From assembly GCF_003148775.1 (NCBI RefSeq), contig NZ_QGGW01000006.1, positions 124,001 through 188,000 of the forward strand: a DNA stretch of 64,000 nucleotides. The letters run 5' to 3'. Positions 53,970 to 63,130 of this stretch are shown here, one piece after another. Position 1 is the stretch's first letter. Every line of letters begins with the position of its first letter. The notes below the pieces were generated by a model. It worked only from the letters and a program-made list of their open reading frames with translations. It was not told the DNA's origin and ran no database searches. Source of the DNA: Roseicyclus mahoneyensis. Lineage in GTDB: Bacteria > Pseudomonadota > Alphaproteobacteria > Rhodobacterales > Rhodobacteraceae. Position numbers and translations under genes: made by a program.

Positions 53970-55838
53970 TCAGCCGCGGGCGTGGAAGTGGTCGTAGATC
54001 TTTTGGGCCAGCCCCTCGTTGATCCCGTCGACCGCAGTCAGATCCGACAGGTTGGCGCGGCTGACGGCCTTGGCGCTGCCGAAATGGGCCAGAAGCGCGC
54101 GCTTGCGGGTGGCGCCCACGCCCGCGATGTCGTCGAGCGGTGTGGCGCTGACGGCTTTCGACCGTTTGGCGCGGTGCGCGCCAATAGCAAAGCGGTGCGC
54201 CTCGTCGCGCAGGCGCTGAATGAAATAGAGAACCGGGTCATTGCGTTGTAGCGCCATGACCGGCTGGCCGGGGCGGTGGAATTCCTCCTTGCCGAGGTCG
54301 CGGTCGATCCCCTTAGCGACACCGATGAAGGGCACATCGTCGATGCCCAGATCGTCCATGATCTGTTTCACCGCCGACACCTGCCCGGCGCCGCCGTCGA
54401 TCAGCAGCAGGTCGGGCCAGGCCTCGCTCTCCCGATCCGGGTCTTCCTTGATCAGGCGCTGGAAGCGGCGGGTCAGCACCTCTTTCATCATGCCGAAATC
54501 GTCGCCGGGGGTCAGGTCGTCGCCCCGGATGTTGAACTTGCGGTATTGCGATTTCAAGAAGCCGTCGGTCCCCGCCACCACCATCGCACCAACCGCATGC
54601 GCGCCCTGAATGTGCGAGTTGTCATAGATCTCCACCCGGCGCGGGGCGGCATCCAGATCAAAGGCGTCGGCCAGCCCGGCCAGAAGCTTGGACTGCGCCT
54701 GCCCTTCGGCCATGCGTCGGGCCAGGCTTTCCCGGGCATTGCGCATGGCCCCGTCGATCAACTCGGCCTTTTCGCCGCGCTGGGGCACGAGAAGCTCGAC
54801 CTTGCGGCCCAGCTTTTGGCTCAGCGCGTCGATCATCAGGTCGGCATTCTCGATCTGATGGCTCAGGATGATCTGCGGCGGCGGGTCCTGCTGGTCGTAG
54901 AACTGGCCCAGAAACGCCTCCAGCACCTCGGGCTCGTCGATGTCGGGGCCTATGCGGGGGTAATAATCCTTGTTGCCCCAATTCTGGTTGGCGCGGATGA
55001 AGAAGACCTGCACGCAAGCCTGCCCACCCTCCATATGGAGCGCGATCACATCGGCCTCGCGCACGCCGCGCGGGTTGATGCCTTGGGCTGATTGCACATT
55101 GGTCAGCGCCCGGATCCGGTCGCGCAGCGCCGCGGCGCGTTCGAATTCCATCGCCTCGGAGGCGGCGGCCATCTGACGGGCAAGCTGTTCCTGCAATTCG
55201 GTGCTGTCACCCTTGAGAAAGCGCATCGCGTCGGAGACGGAGGCCGCGTAATCGGCGGAGGTAATGTAGCCGGTGCAGGGCGCGGAACAGCGCTTGATCT
55301 GGTAGAGCAGGCACGGCCGCGTGCGGGATTCAAAGGTCGCGTCGGTGCAATTGCGCAGCAAGAACACCCGCTGCAACTGGTTGAGCGTGCGGTTGACCGC
55401 GCCCGCACTGGCGAAGGGCCCGAAATATTCGCCTTTCTCCGTCTTGGCGCCGCGATGCTTCTTGATCTGCGGAAAGGCGTGGGTGCGGCTGACGAGGATG
55501 TTGGGAAACGACTTGTCGTCGCGCAGCAGCACGTTGTAGCGCGGCTTGAGCTGCTTGATGAGGTTTTGTTCCAGAAGCAGCGCCTCGGTTTCCGTGCGCG
55601 TGGTCAGGAACATCATCGAGGCGGTTTCGCGGATCATCCGCGCGATGCGGGGGCTGTGGCCGCCGGGCTTGGCGTAATTGGCCACCCTCTTTTTCAGCGC
55701 ACGCGCTTTGCCCACATAAAGAACGCGCGATTGCTCATCGAGCATACGGTAGACGCCCGGCGAATTGTCGAGCGTCTTGAGGTAGCCTTGGATCACCTCG
55801 TGCCCGGTTTCAGGGCTGGTTCTGGACGTGTCAGGCAT
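53970..55838 (-). CDS. uvrC: Excinuclease ABC subunit C
   Basis: 622-residue dual-incision nuclease of nucleotide excision repair. N-terminal GIY-YIG-type domain ([27 protein letters not shown]), UVR motif region (residues about 200-240), RNase H-like domain ([20 protein letters not shown] with [12 protein letters not shown]) and C-terminal double HhH ([17 protein letters not shown]). Length is standard. Preceded by a 300-bp gap with a DnaA-box-like sequence. Confidence 0.96.
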   Translation of the reverse strand: MPDTSRTSPETGHEVIQGYLKTLDNSPGVYRMLDEQSRVLYVGKARALKKRVANYAKPGGHSPRIARMIRETASMMFLTTRTETEALLLEQNLIKQLKPRYNVLLRDDKSFPNILVSRTHAFPQIKKHRGAKTEKGEYFGPFASAGAVNRTLNQLQRVFLLRNCTDATFESRTRPCLLYQIKRCSAPCTGYITSADYAASVSDAMRFLKGDSTELQEQLARQMAAASEAMEFERAAALRDRIRALTNVQSAQGINPRGVREADVIALHMEGGQACVQVFFIRANQNWGNKDYYPRIGPDIDEPEVLEAFLGQFYDQQDPPPQIILSHQIENADLMIDALSQKLGRKVELLVPQRGEKAELIDGAMRNARESLARRMAEGQAQSKLLAGLADAFDLDAAPRRVEIYDNSHIQGAHAVGAMVVAGTDGFLKSQYRKFNIRGDDLTPGDDFGMMKEVLTRRFQRLIKEDPDRESEAWPDLLLIDGGAGQVSAVKQIMDDLGIDDVPFIGVAKGIDRDLGKEEFHRPGQPVMALQRNDPVLYFIQRLRDEAHRFAIGAHRAKRSKAVSATPLDDIAGVGATRKRALLAHFGSAKAVSRANLSDLTAVDGINEGLAQKIYDHFHARG

Positions 55839-56138
55839 CTATGGCGGATCTTTCTCGATTCCCCCACTCGCTGCAACGGATCGGGAGCCGGATCAAGAGG
55901 TCAGGTATCCACCAAACCTGTGGATAAGCTTGCGGAGAACTTCGGGGCGAGGTGAAATTTTCCTTGTTCTGGGGCTGGTTCTATGGTTTGCCCAGTTTTT
56001 AGGCACATATGTAATGCACTGTTATATCAGAATATTTTTTTGCAAAAATCCGCCAGTCACACCCATGTTACCCGGATTTAACAAAAGCTTTACACGGCGC
56101 GGCCCGGTGGAAAAGTCAAGTTGGCTAGCCGGTGTGCC
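55839..56138. promoter_or_regulatory. uvrC upstream region with a perfect DnaA-box match
   Basis: 300 bp without a gene, upstream of uvrC on the minus strand. At 55921-55929 the sequence TGTGGATAA is a perfect DnaA box (TTATCCACA) on the minus strand, facing TATCCAC at 55906-55912, so the cores form a 7-bp inverted repeat 9 nt apart. An AT-rich stretch (about 56005-56050, with a T7 and A5 run) follows. Interpretation as DnaA-linked control or origin-like element is inference. Confidence 0.5.
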
Positions 56139-56915
56139 TTACTCGACGCCCAGCACATCGGGGGTCTGCCAGGCAAGATGCTGGCCACCGTCCACGCAGA
56201 TCAACTGCCCTGTGACCGCCCGCGCCGTCAGGAAATAGCGCAGCGCGTCGCAGATGCCCTGCGCATCCGAACCGCGCTGCAGAATCGTCGCCGCGCGCTG
56301 GCCTGCGAAATGCTCGGCCGACTGGCGCGCGCCCTGAAGCGTCGGGCCAGGGCCGATGGCATTGACGCGCACCCGCGGCGCCAGCGCCTGCGCCGACGTG
56401 CGGGTCAGCGCCCAGAGCGCCATCTTGGCGATGGTGTAGGTCATGAATTCCGGCGTTGGCTTCAGAACGCGCTGGTCGATCATGTTGACGACAAGGCCCT
56501 GCGCCACCGGCTCGCCGCGCTCGTCATGCAGCGGGTCCGGCACCTGCGCGGCCAGCGCCTGCGTCAACACGAAGGGCGCGCGCAGGTTCGATTCAAGATG
56601 CCGGTCCCAGCTGTCCCGGGTGGCAGTGGCCATGTTGTCATACTCGAAGATCGAAGCGTTGTTGACCAGCACCACGATCGGCGCACCCAGCGCTTCGGCC
56701 GCGCGCGGCACCAGCGCCTGCATCTCTGCCTCCACGGTCAGGTCTGCCCGCAGCATCGCGGCGCGGCGGCCCATGGCGCGCACCTCGGCCGCCACCTGCG
56801 CGGCGTCATCGGCGCTGCCGGAATAGTGGATCGCCACGTCTTGCCCTGCACGGGCCAGCTCCAGCGCCATCGCCCGCCCCAGACGCCGCGCCGCGCCCGT
56901 TACCAATGCCGTCAT
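56139..56915 (-). CDS. SDR family reductase, pteridine reductase/FolM-like
   Basis: 258 residues. The N-terminal motif TGAARRLG fits TGX3RXG of pteridine reductases, unlike the usual TGxxxGxG. NNAS follows, and YTIAKMALWALT gives YxxxK. Likely reduces dihydrofolate or dihydromonapterin, but the substrate is inferred from the motif only. Ends in QTPDVLGVE. Starts 11 bp after the antiporter gene. Confidence 0.88.
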   Translation of the reverse strand: MTALVTGAARRLGRAMALELARAGQDVAIHYSGSADDAAQVAAEVRAMGRRAAMLRADLTVEAEMQALVPRAAEALGAPIVVLVNNASIFEYDNMATATRDSWDRHLESNLRAPFVLTQALAAQVPDPLHDERGEPVAQGLVVNMIDQRVLKPTPEFMTYTIAKMALWALTRTSAQALAPRVRVNAIGPGPTLQGARQSAEHFAGQRAATILQRGSDAQGICDALRYFLTARAVTGQLICVDGGQHLAWQTPDVLGVE

Positions 56916-56926
56916 CACCCCGCCCC

Positions 56927-57886
56927 TTATGCCAGCAGCATCACGAGATAGGCGACATAGAGCGACGTGAAGATCACGCCAACCAGCCGCCCCATCGACC
57001 AGCGCAGGAAAACGAAAGGTGCCAGCACCAGCGAGGCCGCCAGCATCACCCAGACGTCCAGCCGCAACAGCGCCGGATCGACCGGGATGGGTCCGACCAG
57101 CGACGCGACGCCGATGATGCCCAAGAGGTTGAACATGTTGGACCCGATGACATTGCCCATCGCTACGTCGGAATGCTTGCGCAAGGCCGCCATCACGGTC
57201 GTGGCCAGTTCCGGAAGCGACGTGCCGACGGCCACCAGCGTCAGGCCGATGACCGTCTCGCTGACGCCATAGGCTTGCGCGATCACGATGGAACTGTCGA
57301 CCAGCAGGTCCGCACCAAGGGGCAGGCCGATCAGACCCAGCACCAGATAGAGCGCGATCTTCCACCACGGCATGTCGGGGTCGGCCTCTTCCAGCACCTC
57401 CTCTTCCTCGGGGGCCGGGGCGCCGTTTGCGGCGCGGCGATGCGCCTGCGCGGCCCGCGCGCTGTCGATCAAGATCAGCGCAAGCGCCCCTACGAGGATC
57501 AGGCCCGACCACCAATGATAGGGCCCAAGGAACCCCAGCACGATGAACAGCAGCGTGCCTGCGATCATGATCAGGAAACTGCGGCTGGTATCGCTGCCCG
57601 CCGCGATCCCAAAGATCATTGCCGGAATCCCAAGGATGAGCAGCACATTGGCCGTGTTCGACCCGATCACATTGCCCAGCGCCAGCCCCGGAACTCCGTC
57701 AAGAACCGCCTTGATGGAAATCAGCAACTCTGGCGCCGAAGTGCCGAAAGCCACCACCGTCAGGCTGACGATCAGCGCCGGAATACCCAGCCGCAGGCTG
57801 AGATTCACAGCCCCTTTCACAAGGGTGTCGCCGGCCAGCAGAAGAACGATCAGTCCAAGGCCGGCATAGACGAATTCAAGGATCAC
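56927..57886 (-). CDS. Calcium/sodium antiporter (CaCA superfamily, YrbG-like)
   Basis: 319-residue membrane exchanger with two inverted halves. Alpha-repeats GTSAPELLIS and GTSLPELATT with GNVIGSNTANVLLILG and GNVIGSNMFNLLGIIG. A central acidic loop (PEEEEVLEEADPD) may bind cations. Start is a GTG at 57886 (VILEFVYAG), 4 bp after the zinc-ribbon gene stop; no ATG fits. Ion specificity unproven. Confidence 0.92.
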   Translation of the reverse strand: MILEFVYAGLGLIVLLLAGDTLVKGAVNLSLRLGIPALIVSLTVVAFGTSAPELLISIKAVLDGVPGLALGNVIGSNTANVLLILGIPAMIFGIAAGSDTSRSFLIMIAGTLLFIVLGFLGPYHWWSGLILVGALALILIDSARAAQAHRRAANGAPAPEEEEVLEEADPDMPWWKIALYLVLGLIGLPLGADLLVDSSIVIAQAYGVSETVIGLTLVAVGTSLPELATTVMAALRKHSDVAMGNVIGSNMFNLLGIIGVASLVGPIPVDPALLRLDVWVMLAASLVLAPFVFLRWSMGRLVGVIFTSLYVAYLVMLLA

Positions 57887-57890
57887 GGTG

Positions 57891-58082
57891 TCAGCCTTGT
57901 CCCTTGTGGCAATGGCGGCATGGGCCGCCGCGCAGGTTGTAGCGTCCACAGTCCGGGCAAAGCCGCGGCTTGGGCAAGCCGCCAGCCCGGTCGCCCTTGC
58001 CTCCGATCCGGGGCCACCGCAACCGGCCGAACATCGCCAGCACAACCATGAAGATCAGGAACAGGCTGACGATCTTGAGCAT
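57891..58082 (-). CDS. Small membrane protein with C-terminal zinc ribbon
   Basis: 63 residues. One N-terminal helix (MLKIVSLFLIFMVVLAMFG), then CPDCGRY and CRHCHKG, a CxxC-CxxC zinc ribbon. Function unknown. The start overlaps the peptidase stop by one base (TGATG) and the antiporter follows after 4 bp, so it is very likely translated. An ATG 8 codons upstream is less likely. Confidence 0.82.
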   Translation of the reverse strand: MLKIVSLFLIFMVVLAMFGRLRWPRIGGKGDRAGGLPKPRLCPDCGRYNLRGGPCRHCHKGQG

Positions 58083-58897
58083 CACGTGAGACCATACCGT
58101 GACCAAAGGGCACGATCCTCGATGCTGGCCTCGATCCCACCGGTCAGTTCGGCCGATAGGCTGGCGCCGAAACGCTGGAACAATCCGCGTCGGGGGCCAA
58201 AGCGCTGAAACCGCACCTTGTCGCCATAAAGCTCCTTGAGCTTGGGGACGATATGGCCGAGGCCATCGGCAAGCCCCAGATCGACACCGCGCTGACCGAC
58301 CCAGAATTCGCCGGTGAACAGGTCGTCACCGCCCACCAGCCGCGCACCGCGCCGGGCTTTCACATGGGCGATGAAAGCCTCGTGGATCTGCCTGTGGATG
58401 CCCTTGAGCCGTTCCACATCCTCGGCGCGTTCGGGGCGGAACGGGTCGAGCATCGATTTGTCCTTGCCCGAGGTGTAGACGCGCCGCTCCACGCCGATCC
58501 GGGCGATCGCCTCGTGCAGACCGAAGCCCGCCGAGATCACGCCGATGGAGCCAACGACAGAACTGGCGTCGATCCAGATGTCATCGGCGGCGCAGGCCAG
58601 CCAATAACCGCCCGAGGCCGCCACATCCTCCACGAAGGCGTGGACGGGGATCTTTTTCTCATCGGCCAGCCGCCGGATACGCCCCGCGATGAGCGAGGAT
58701 TGCGCGGGGCTGCCGCCGGGCGAATTCAGCACCAGCGCCACGGCTGCCGGTTTGCCCTTGGCAAAGGCCCGTTCGATCGCGGGGGCGAGCGCGCTGTCAC
58801 TGAGCGTGCCGCTGCGGTTTGAGGCCGCGATGACGCCCGACAGCGTGACGACCGAAACCACGGGGTCCTTGGCGATGAACGGAATGAAGCGCTTCAT
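58082..58897 (-). CDS. S49 family serine peptidase (SppA/SohB-like)
   Basis: 271-residue signal-peptide-peptidase-like serine protease. Catalytic Ser in AASGGYWLACAAD and Lys in SGKDKSMLDPF, with LNSPGGSP as the oxyanion region. Single-domain form. MKRFIPFIAKDP at 58897 chosen as start; the frame is open 12 codons further. First of a coupled set: peptidase, zinc ribbon, antiporter, SDR. Confidence 0.93.
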   Translation of the reverse strand: MKRFIPFIAKDPVVSVVTLSGVIAASNRSGTLSDSALAPAIERAFAKGKPAAVALVLNSPGGSPAQSSLIAGRIRRLADEKKIPVHAFVEDVAASGGYWLACAADDIWIDASSVVGSIGVISAGFGLHEAIARIGVERRVYTSGKDKSMLDPFRPERAEDVERLKGIHRQIHEAFIAHVKARRGARLVGGDDLFTGEFWVGQRGVDLGLADGLGHIVPKLKELYGDKVRFQRFGPRRGLFQRFGASLSAELTGGIEASIEDRALWSRYGLT

Positions 58898-58979
58898 GCG
58901 ATGCGATGTAGAGTGCGTCTTGGGACGGAACAAGGCGCGGCACGCGTTTGGCAGCGATTGTGCCCGGGCGGAACCGGAT

Positions 58980-59043
58980 CAGGGGGGCGCTGCCCCCCGC
59001 CGCCTGCGGCGTCTCCCCCCGGGATATTTGCGAAACGAAGAAG
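58980..59043. repeat. Rhodobacterales-type intergenic palindromic repeat
   Basis: GGGGGGCGCTGCCCCCC followed by GCCGCCTGCGGC and CTCCCCCCGGGATATTTGCG, with GAAACGAAGAAG after it. Two nested GC hairpins followed by an AT-rich GGATATTT core match a short repeat I recall scattered between genes in many Rhodobacter/Paracoccus/roseobacter genomes. It lies 6 bp before the end of the acyl-CoA synthetase gene region and may act as its terminator or mRNA stabiliser. Confidence 0.72.
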
Positions 59044-59049
59044 CTGGCG

Positions 59050-60564
59050 TCAGGGCGCGTCCTGCAGACGGCGACGCAATTCGGTCTTGAGGATCTTGCC
59101 GTAGTTGTTCTTGGGAAGGCCTTGCACCGTCACATAGGCCTTGGGCCGCTTGAACCGGGCGATCTGGTTCAGGCAATGGGCGTCGAGCGCCGTCGGATCG
59201 ACCGTCACCCCGGGGGCGGGCACGACGAAGGCTACCACCTCTTCGCCCCATTCGGCCGAAGGGCGACCGACGACGGATACCTCGTGGACGGACGGATGGG
59301 TCAGCAGCACCTCTTCCACCTCGCGGGGGTAGATGTTGCTGCCGCCCGAGATGATCACATCCTTGGACCGATCGGCCAGCGTCAGGTAGCCGTCGGGGTC
59401 CAGATGCCCCATGTCGCCGGTCATCAGCCAGCCATCCTTGAGGGTTTTCGCCGTCGCCTGCGGGTTCTGCCAGTAGCCCGGCATGACGGGGGCGCCGCGC
59501 ACCATGATCTCGCCGATCTCGCCCGCAGGCAGCGTGGCACCTTGAGCGTCCCCTATTGCAACCTCGACAAGGCTTTGCGCGCGACCGACCGAAGCGAGGC
59601 GCGCTGCCCAGCGCGGGTGGGCGCGGTCTGCCACATCGGCGCGCGACAGGGCCGTGATCGCCATGGGGCATTCGCCTTGCCCGTAGATCTGCACGAATTT
59701 CGGGCCGAACCAATCCACCGCCTCCTCGATATCGGCGCGATACATCGGGCCGCCTCCATAGACGATGGTGCGGATGCCGTCGCCGCGCATGCCGCTGGCT
59801 TTGGCAGCGTCGGTCAGGCGGCGGACCATGGTGGGCGCGAGGAACATCGAGGTCGGGCCATGGGCGGCGGACAGGTCCAGCACCTCGCCCGCGTCGAACC
59901 CGCCCGAGGGCGGCACGATGTGACGCGCGCCCATTCGCACATGGATGGGCGCGTAGATGCCCGCGCCATGGCTCATCGGGGCGGCGTAAAGGGCGGCATC
60001 CTTGGCGCTGATGGGGTCCACGTCGACAGGATAACACAGCGAGGTCGCGGCCAGCATGCCATGGGTGATCCGGACGCCCTTGGGCCGCCCCGTGGTGCCG
60101 CTGGTGTAAAAGAGCCAAGCCAGATCGCTTGGCCCGCGGTCGGCTACCGGGGCAGGCGCGCCGCGGGTCATCGCGGCGAAGGCGTCGGCTTCCAGCACGG
60201 TTGCGGGCAGTTCGGCCTCGGCGGTCAGATCAGGGGCAAGCCCCGCGCCCACGAAGACATGCCGCGCGCCGCTGTCTTGCATGATGAACGACGCTTCCTT
60301 GGGGTGAAGCTTGGCGTTGATCGGAACGGCGGCGGCGCCCGCCATCCATATGCCGTAGAAGGCGATGAGATACTCGGGGCTATTGCCGGCGAAGATCGCC
60401 ACCCTGTCGCCCGGCTTGATCCCCCTGCCCATGAGCGCCCCGGCGAGGGCTGCGGCGCGGGCGTGAAAGCCGCCATAGCTCTCTACCACAACGCCGCCCC
60501 GCATCAGCGCCGGGCTGTCGGGCGCTGTCTGCGCGCTGCGCTCCAGCCAATGGGCGATGTTCAT
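59050..60564 (-). CDS. AMP-dependent acyl-CoA synthetase
   Basis: 504-residue adenylate-forming ligase. P-loop YTSGTTGRPKGV, YGQGECPM, TGDMGHLDPDGYL and the C-terminal lysine motif GKILKTELR. Acid substrate not predictable. MNIAHWLERSAQTAP at 60564 is the start; the upstream extension lacks homology. Single gene, ending next to the palindromic repeat. Confidence 0.93.
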   Translation of the reverse strand: MNIAHWLERSAQTAPDSPALMRGGVVVESYGGFHARAAALAGALMGRGIKPGDRVAIFAGNSPEYLIAFYGIWMAGAAAVPINAKLHPKEASFIMQDSGARHVFVGAGLAPDLTAEAELPATVLEADAFAAMTRGAPAPVADRGPSDLAWLFYTSGTTGRPKGVRITHGMLAATSLCYPVDVDPISAKDAALYAAPMSHGAGIYAPIHVRMGARHIVPPSGGFDAGEVLDLSAAHGPTSMFLAPTMVRRLTDAAKASGMRGDGIRTIVYGGGPMYRADIEEAVDWFGPKFVQIYGQGECPMAITALSRADVADRAHPRWAARLASVGRAQSLVEVAIGDAQGATLPAGEIGEIMVRGAPVMPGYWQNPQATAKTLKDGWLMTGDMGHLDPDGYLTLADRSKDVIISGGSNIYPREVEEVLLTHPSVHEVSVVGRPSAEWGEEVVAFVVPAPGVTVDPTALDAHCLNQIARFKRPKAYVTVQGLPKNNYGKILKTELRRRLQDAP

Positions 60565-60692
60565 GGGCTGCTCCCCCTCCTGATCGGGTCCCAGTCTTCC
60601 GCGCCATCCCATCTGGCGCAAGGGCCACTGGCGGGACGATCTGGGGGCCGGTAGGCTGGAGGCCGACACCCCTGCCGGAGACTGCGCGCCCC

Positions 60693-61616
60693 ATGCCCCC
60701 AGACATCGTGATCCTTGGCGTTTTCGTCGCCGATGCCGCCTTTCGCTGCGACCGTCTGCCGAAACTGGGCGAGACGCTGATCGGTACGGGTTTCACCCTC
60801 GGCCCCGGCGGCAAAGGGTCCAATCAGGCGGTGGCGGCGGCCAAGTCTGGGGGCGACGTGGGGTTTTTGACCCGGATCGGGGATGACACCTTCGGGGCGA
60901 TGGGCCGCGCCGTCTGGGCCGAGGCGGGCGTGCGGTCGATGGCGATCACCGATGCGGCGCGCGCGACCGGCGCCGCCGGCATCTTCATCGAGGAAACCCA
61001 AGGCCGGAACGCCATCGTCATCAGCCCGGGTGCTGCGGCGGCACTCAGCGTCAGCGATGTGGAGGCCGAAGCGGTGGCCATCGCAACTGCGAAGGTTGCG
61101 ATGACGCAACTGGAACAGCCCATGGCGGCGGCCCTGCGCTTCTTGCAGATCGCGGCAGCGGGCGGGGCCGTGACCATCCTCAACCCCGCCCCTGCGACGG
61201 CCTTGCCCGACGGCATGCTGGCGCTGTGCGACTACCTGACCCCGAACGAGACCGAGGCCGAGGCGCTGACCAGCATCACCGTGACCGACATGCCATCGGC
61301 GACACGGGCGGCAAAGGCGTTGCTGGCGCAAGGCGTGCGCCGCGCGGTGATCGTGACATTGGGCGGCGCGGGCGCGGTGGTTGTGGATGCGGATGGGGCG
61401 CGCGGCGTGGCCCCGATGCAGGCGGGGCCGGCTGTGGACACGACGGGCGCAGGCGATGCGTTCAACGGCGGGTTTGCGACCGCGCTGGCAGAGGGGCAGC
61501 CGCTGGATGATGCGCTGCGCTTTGCCACCGCTGTCGCGGCCCTGTCGGTGACGAAGCCCGGCACCGCGGCGTCTATGCCCGCGCGCGCCGAGGTCGGGGC
61601 GCTGCTGGGACGCTAG
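60693..61616 (+). CDS. rbsK: Ribokinase (PfkB family)
   Basis: 307-residue sugar kinase. N-terminal GGKGSNQAVAAAKSGG and C-terminal DTTGAGDAFNGGFATAL, with the catalytic aspartate in the latter. Good overall match to ribokinase, though other sugars are possible. No ribose transporter nearby. Its stop is nested with the stop of the convergent Nudix gene. Confidence 0.9.
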   Translation: MPPDIVILGVFVADAAFRCDRLPKLGETLIGTGFTLGPGGKGSNQAVAAAKSGGDVGFLTRIGDDTFGAMGRAVWAEAGVRSMAITDAARATGAAGIFIEETQGRNAIVISPGAAAALSVSDVEAEAVAIATAKVAMTQLEQPMAAALRFLQIAAAGGAVTILNPAPATALPDGMLALCDYLTPNETEAEALTSITVTDMPSATRAAKALLAQGVRRAVIVTLGGAGAVVVDADGARGVAPMQAGPAVDTTGAGDAFNGGFATALAEGQPLDDALRFATAVAALSVTKPGTAASMPARAEVGALLGR

Positions 61617-62062
61617 CGCCAGTGCAGATCCATCACTTGGCGCAGGAAATGCCGGTCGCCCGACACGGCCAGACGCTCGGCCGCTACATCCCATGGCAAA
61701 AAGACCGCCGTGTGGCCGGGTTCGGTCGGGTTGCCGCGGCGGGGGCCAAGCTCGGCCAGATAGATGTGGCACTGTTTTTGCGCGAAGAGGTCGTATTCAG
61801 GCATGTAGGTATAGCGGTGGAACATCCCGAGCCGCCGGGGCGAATGGATCGCATAGCCGGTTTCTTCAAGCACCTCGCGGTGAAGCGCGCGCAGGGGCTG
61901 TTCGCCGGGGTCGATGCCGCCGCCGGGCAGTTGCAGTTCCGGGCGCGGGGCCTCCTGAAAGGTGGCAAGGATGCCGTCGCCCGCCGCGATCACGGCATAG
62001 ACACCGGGCCGGGGCGTGTAGGGACGGCCCGGTTCGGGCTGGGTTCCGAAACGTCGGTTCAT
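61613..62062 (-). CDS. Nudix hydrolase
   Basis: 149 residues. Nudix box GGGIDPGEQPLRALHREVLEETGY matches Gx5Ex7REUxEExGU exactly. Substrate (nucleoside diphosphate derivative) unknown. MNRRFGTQPEPGRPYTP chosen as start. Stop codon shares CTAG with the ribokinase stop. Confidence 0.93.
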   Translation of the reverse strand: MNRRFGTQPEPGRPYTPRPGVYAVIAAGDGILATFQEAPRPELQLPGGGIDPGEQPLRALHREVLEETGYAIHSPRRLGMFHRYTYMPEYDLFAQKQCHIYLAELGPRRGNPTEPGHTAVFLPWDVAAERLAVSGDRHFLRQVMDLHWR

Positions 62063-62158
62063 GGGGCACTCCACTGAGGTGCTTCCTTGTGACAGAGGCG
62101 CGCGCGCCGCGAAATCCCCCCTCTCGCCAAGTCCCGCCCCTTGCGCTAGGGGGATGTC

Positions 62159-63124
62159 ATGACCGACGACCAGATTGCCGCCATCCGCGCCACCGCCGCC
62201 CGTGTCCTGCGCACCGAGGGAGAGGCCGTGACCGCCATGGCCGACGCCCTGCCCGAGGATTTCGTCCCTGCCGTCGAGGCGATTCTGGCCACCAAGGGCC
62301 GCGTGATCCTGTCAGGCATCGGCAAATCGGGACATGTGGCGCGCAAGATCAGTTCGACCTTCGCCTCGACCGGCACGCCCTCGGCCTTTGTCCATCCTGC
62401 CGAGGCGAGCCATGGCGACCTTGGCATGGTCATGCCGGGCGATCTGACGATCCTGATCTCCAATTCCGGCGAGACGGCGGAATTGCGCGACATGGTCGCC
62501 CATGTGGCCCGCTTTGCCATTCCGATGGTGGCGATATCCGGCCGGGCCGACAGCACGCTGATGCAGGCCGCCAATTACCGGCTTGTCCTGCCGCAGGCGC
62601 CCGAGGCCTGCGTGATCGGCATGGCGCCCACCACCTCGACCACTCTGACGCTTGCCTTGGGCGATGCGCTGGCGGTCGCCACGATGGAACGGCGCGGGTT
62701 CCTGCCTGAACAGTTCCGCACCTTTCACCCCGGCGGCAAGCTGGGCGCGCAGCTGTCCAAGGTGGCGCAGCTGATGCACAAGGGCGACGCGCTGCCCTTG
62801 GTGGCCGCCGACATGCCGATGCCCGAGGCGCTGATCGTGATGAGCGAGAAGAGCTTTGGCATCGCGGGCGTGGTGCAGGACGACAGGCTGGTGGGCGTCA
62901 TTTCGGATGGCGACCTCAGGCGCAACATCGCCCATCTGATGGACCGGACCGCCGGTCAGGTCGCCACGCGCAGCCCCCGTGTCATCGCGCCCGAGGATCT
63001 GGCGGCCGAGGCGATGGCGGTGATGTCGGCCAACCGCATCACGGCGCTGTTCGCGGTAGACGCTGCGATGCGGCCCGTTGGCCTGCTGCACATCCACGAT
63101 TGCCTGCGCGCGGGCCTCGCCTGA
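62159..63124 (+). CDS. kdsD: Arabinose-5-phosphate isomerase
   Basis: 321-residue KpsF/GutQ-type enzyme that makes arabinose-5-phosphate, the Kdo precursor. SIS domain with ILSGIGKSGHVARKISSTFASTGTPS and HPAEASHGDLGM, then two C-terminal CBS domains (about 205-320) that may bind a nucleotide regulator. Fits with waaA and lpxK elsewhere in the window. Confidence 0.94.
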   Translation: MTDDQIAAIRATAARVLRTEGEAVTAMADALPEDFVPAVEAILATKGRVILSGIGKSGHVARKISSTFASTGTPSAFVHPAEASHGDLGMVMPGDLTILISNSGETAELRDMVAHVARFAIPMVAISGRADSTLMQAANYRLVLPQAPEACVIGMAPTTSTTLTLALGDALAVATMERRGFLPEQFRTFHPGGKLGAQLSKVAQLMHKGDALPLVAADMPMPEALIVMSEKSFGIAGVVQDDRLVGVISDGDLRRNIAHLMDRTAGQVATRSPRVIAPEDLAAEAMAVMSANRITALFAVDAAMRPVGLLHIHDCLRAGLA

Positions 63125-63130
63125 CGGCGG

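Noticed and set aside
53501-54022. Plus-strand frame opposite the RTX promoter region
   Set aside because: Low-complexity, Cys/Pro/Arg-rich translation across an AT-rich patch and terminator; no homology seen.
55839-56138. Full replication origin
   Set aside because: Only one perfect DnaA box plus one partial box is visible, and usual origin-linked genes (dnaA, parAB, gidA, hemE) are absent from the window. Kept only as a regulatory observation.
58948-60654. 568-codon open frame on the plus strand
   Set aside because: Opposite the acyl-CoA synthetase, which has all adenylation motifs; no recognisable domain in the antisense product.
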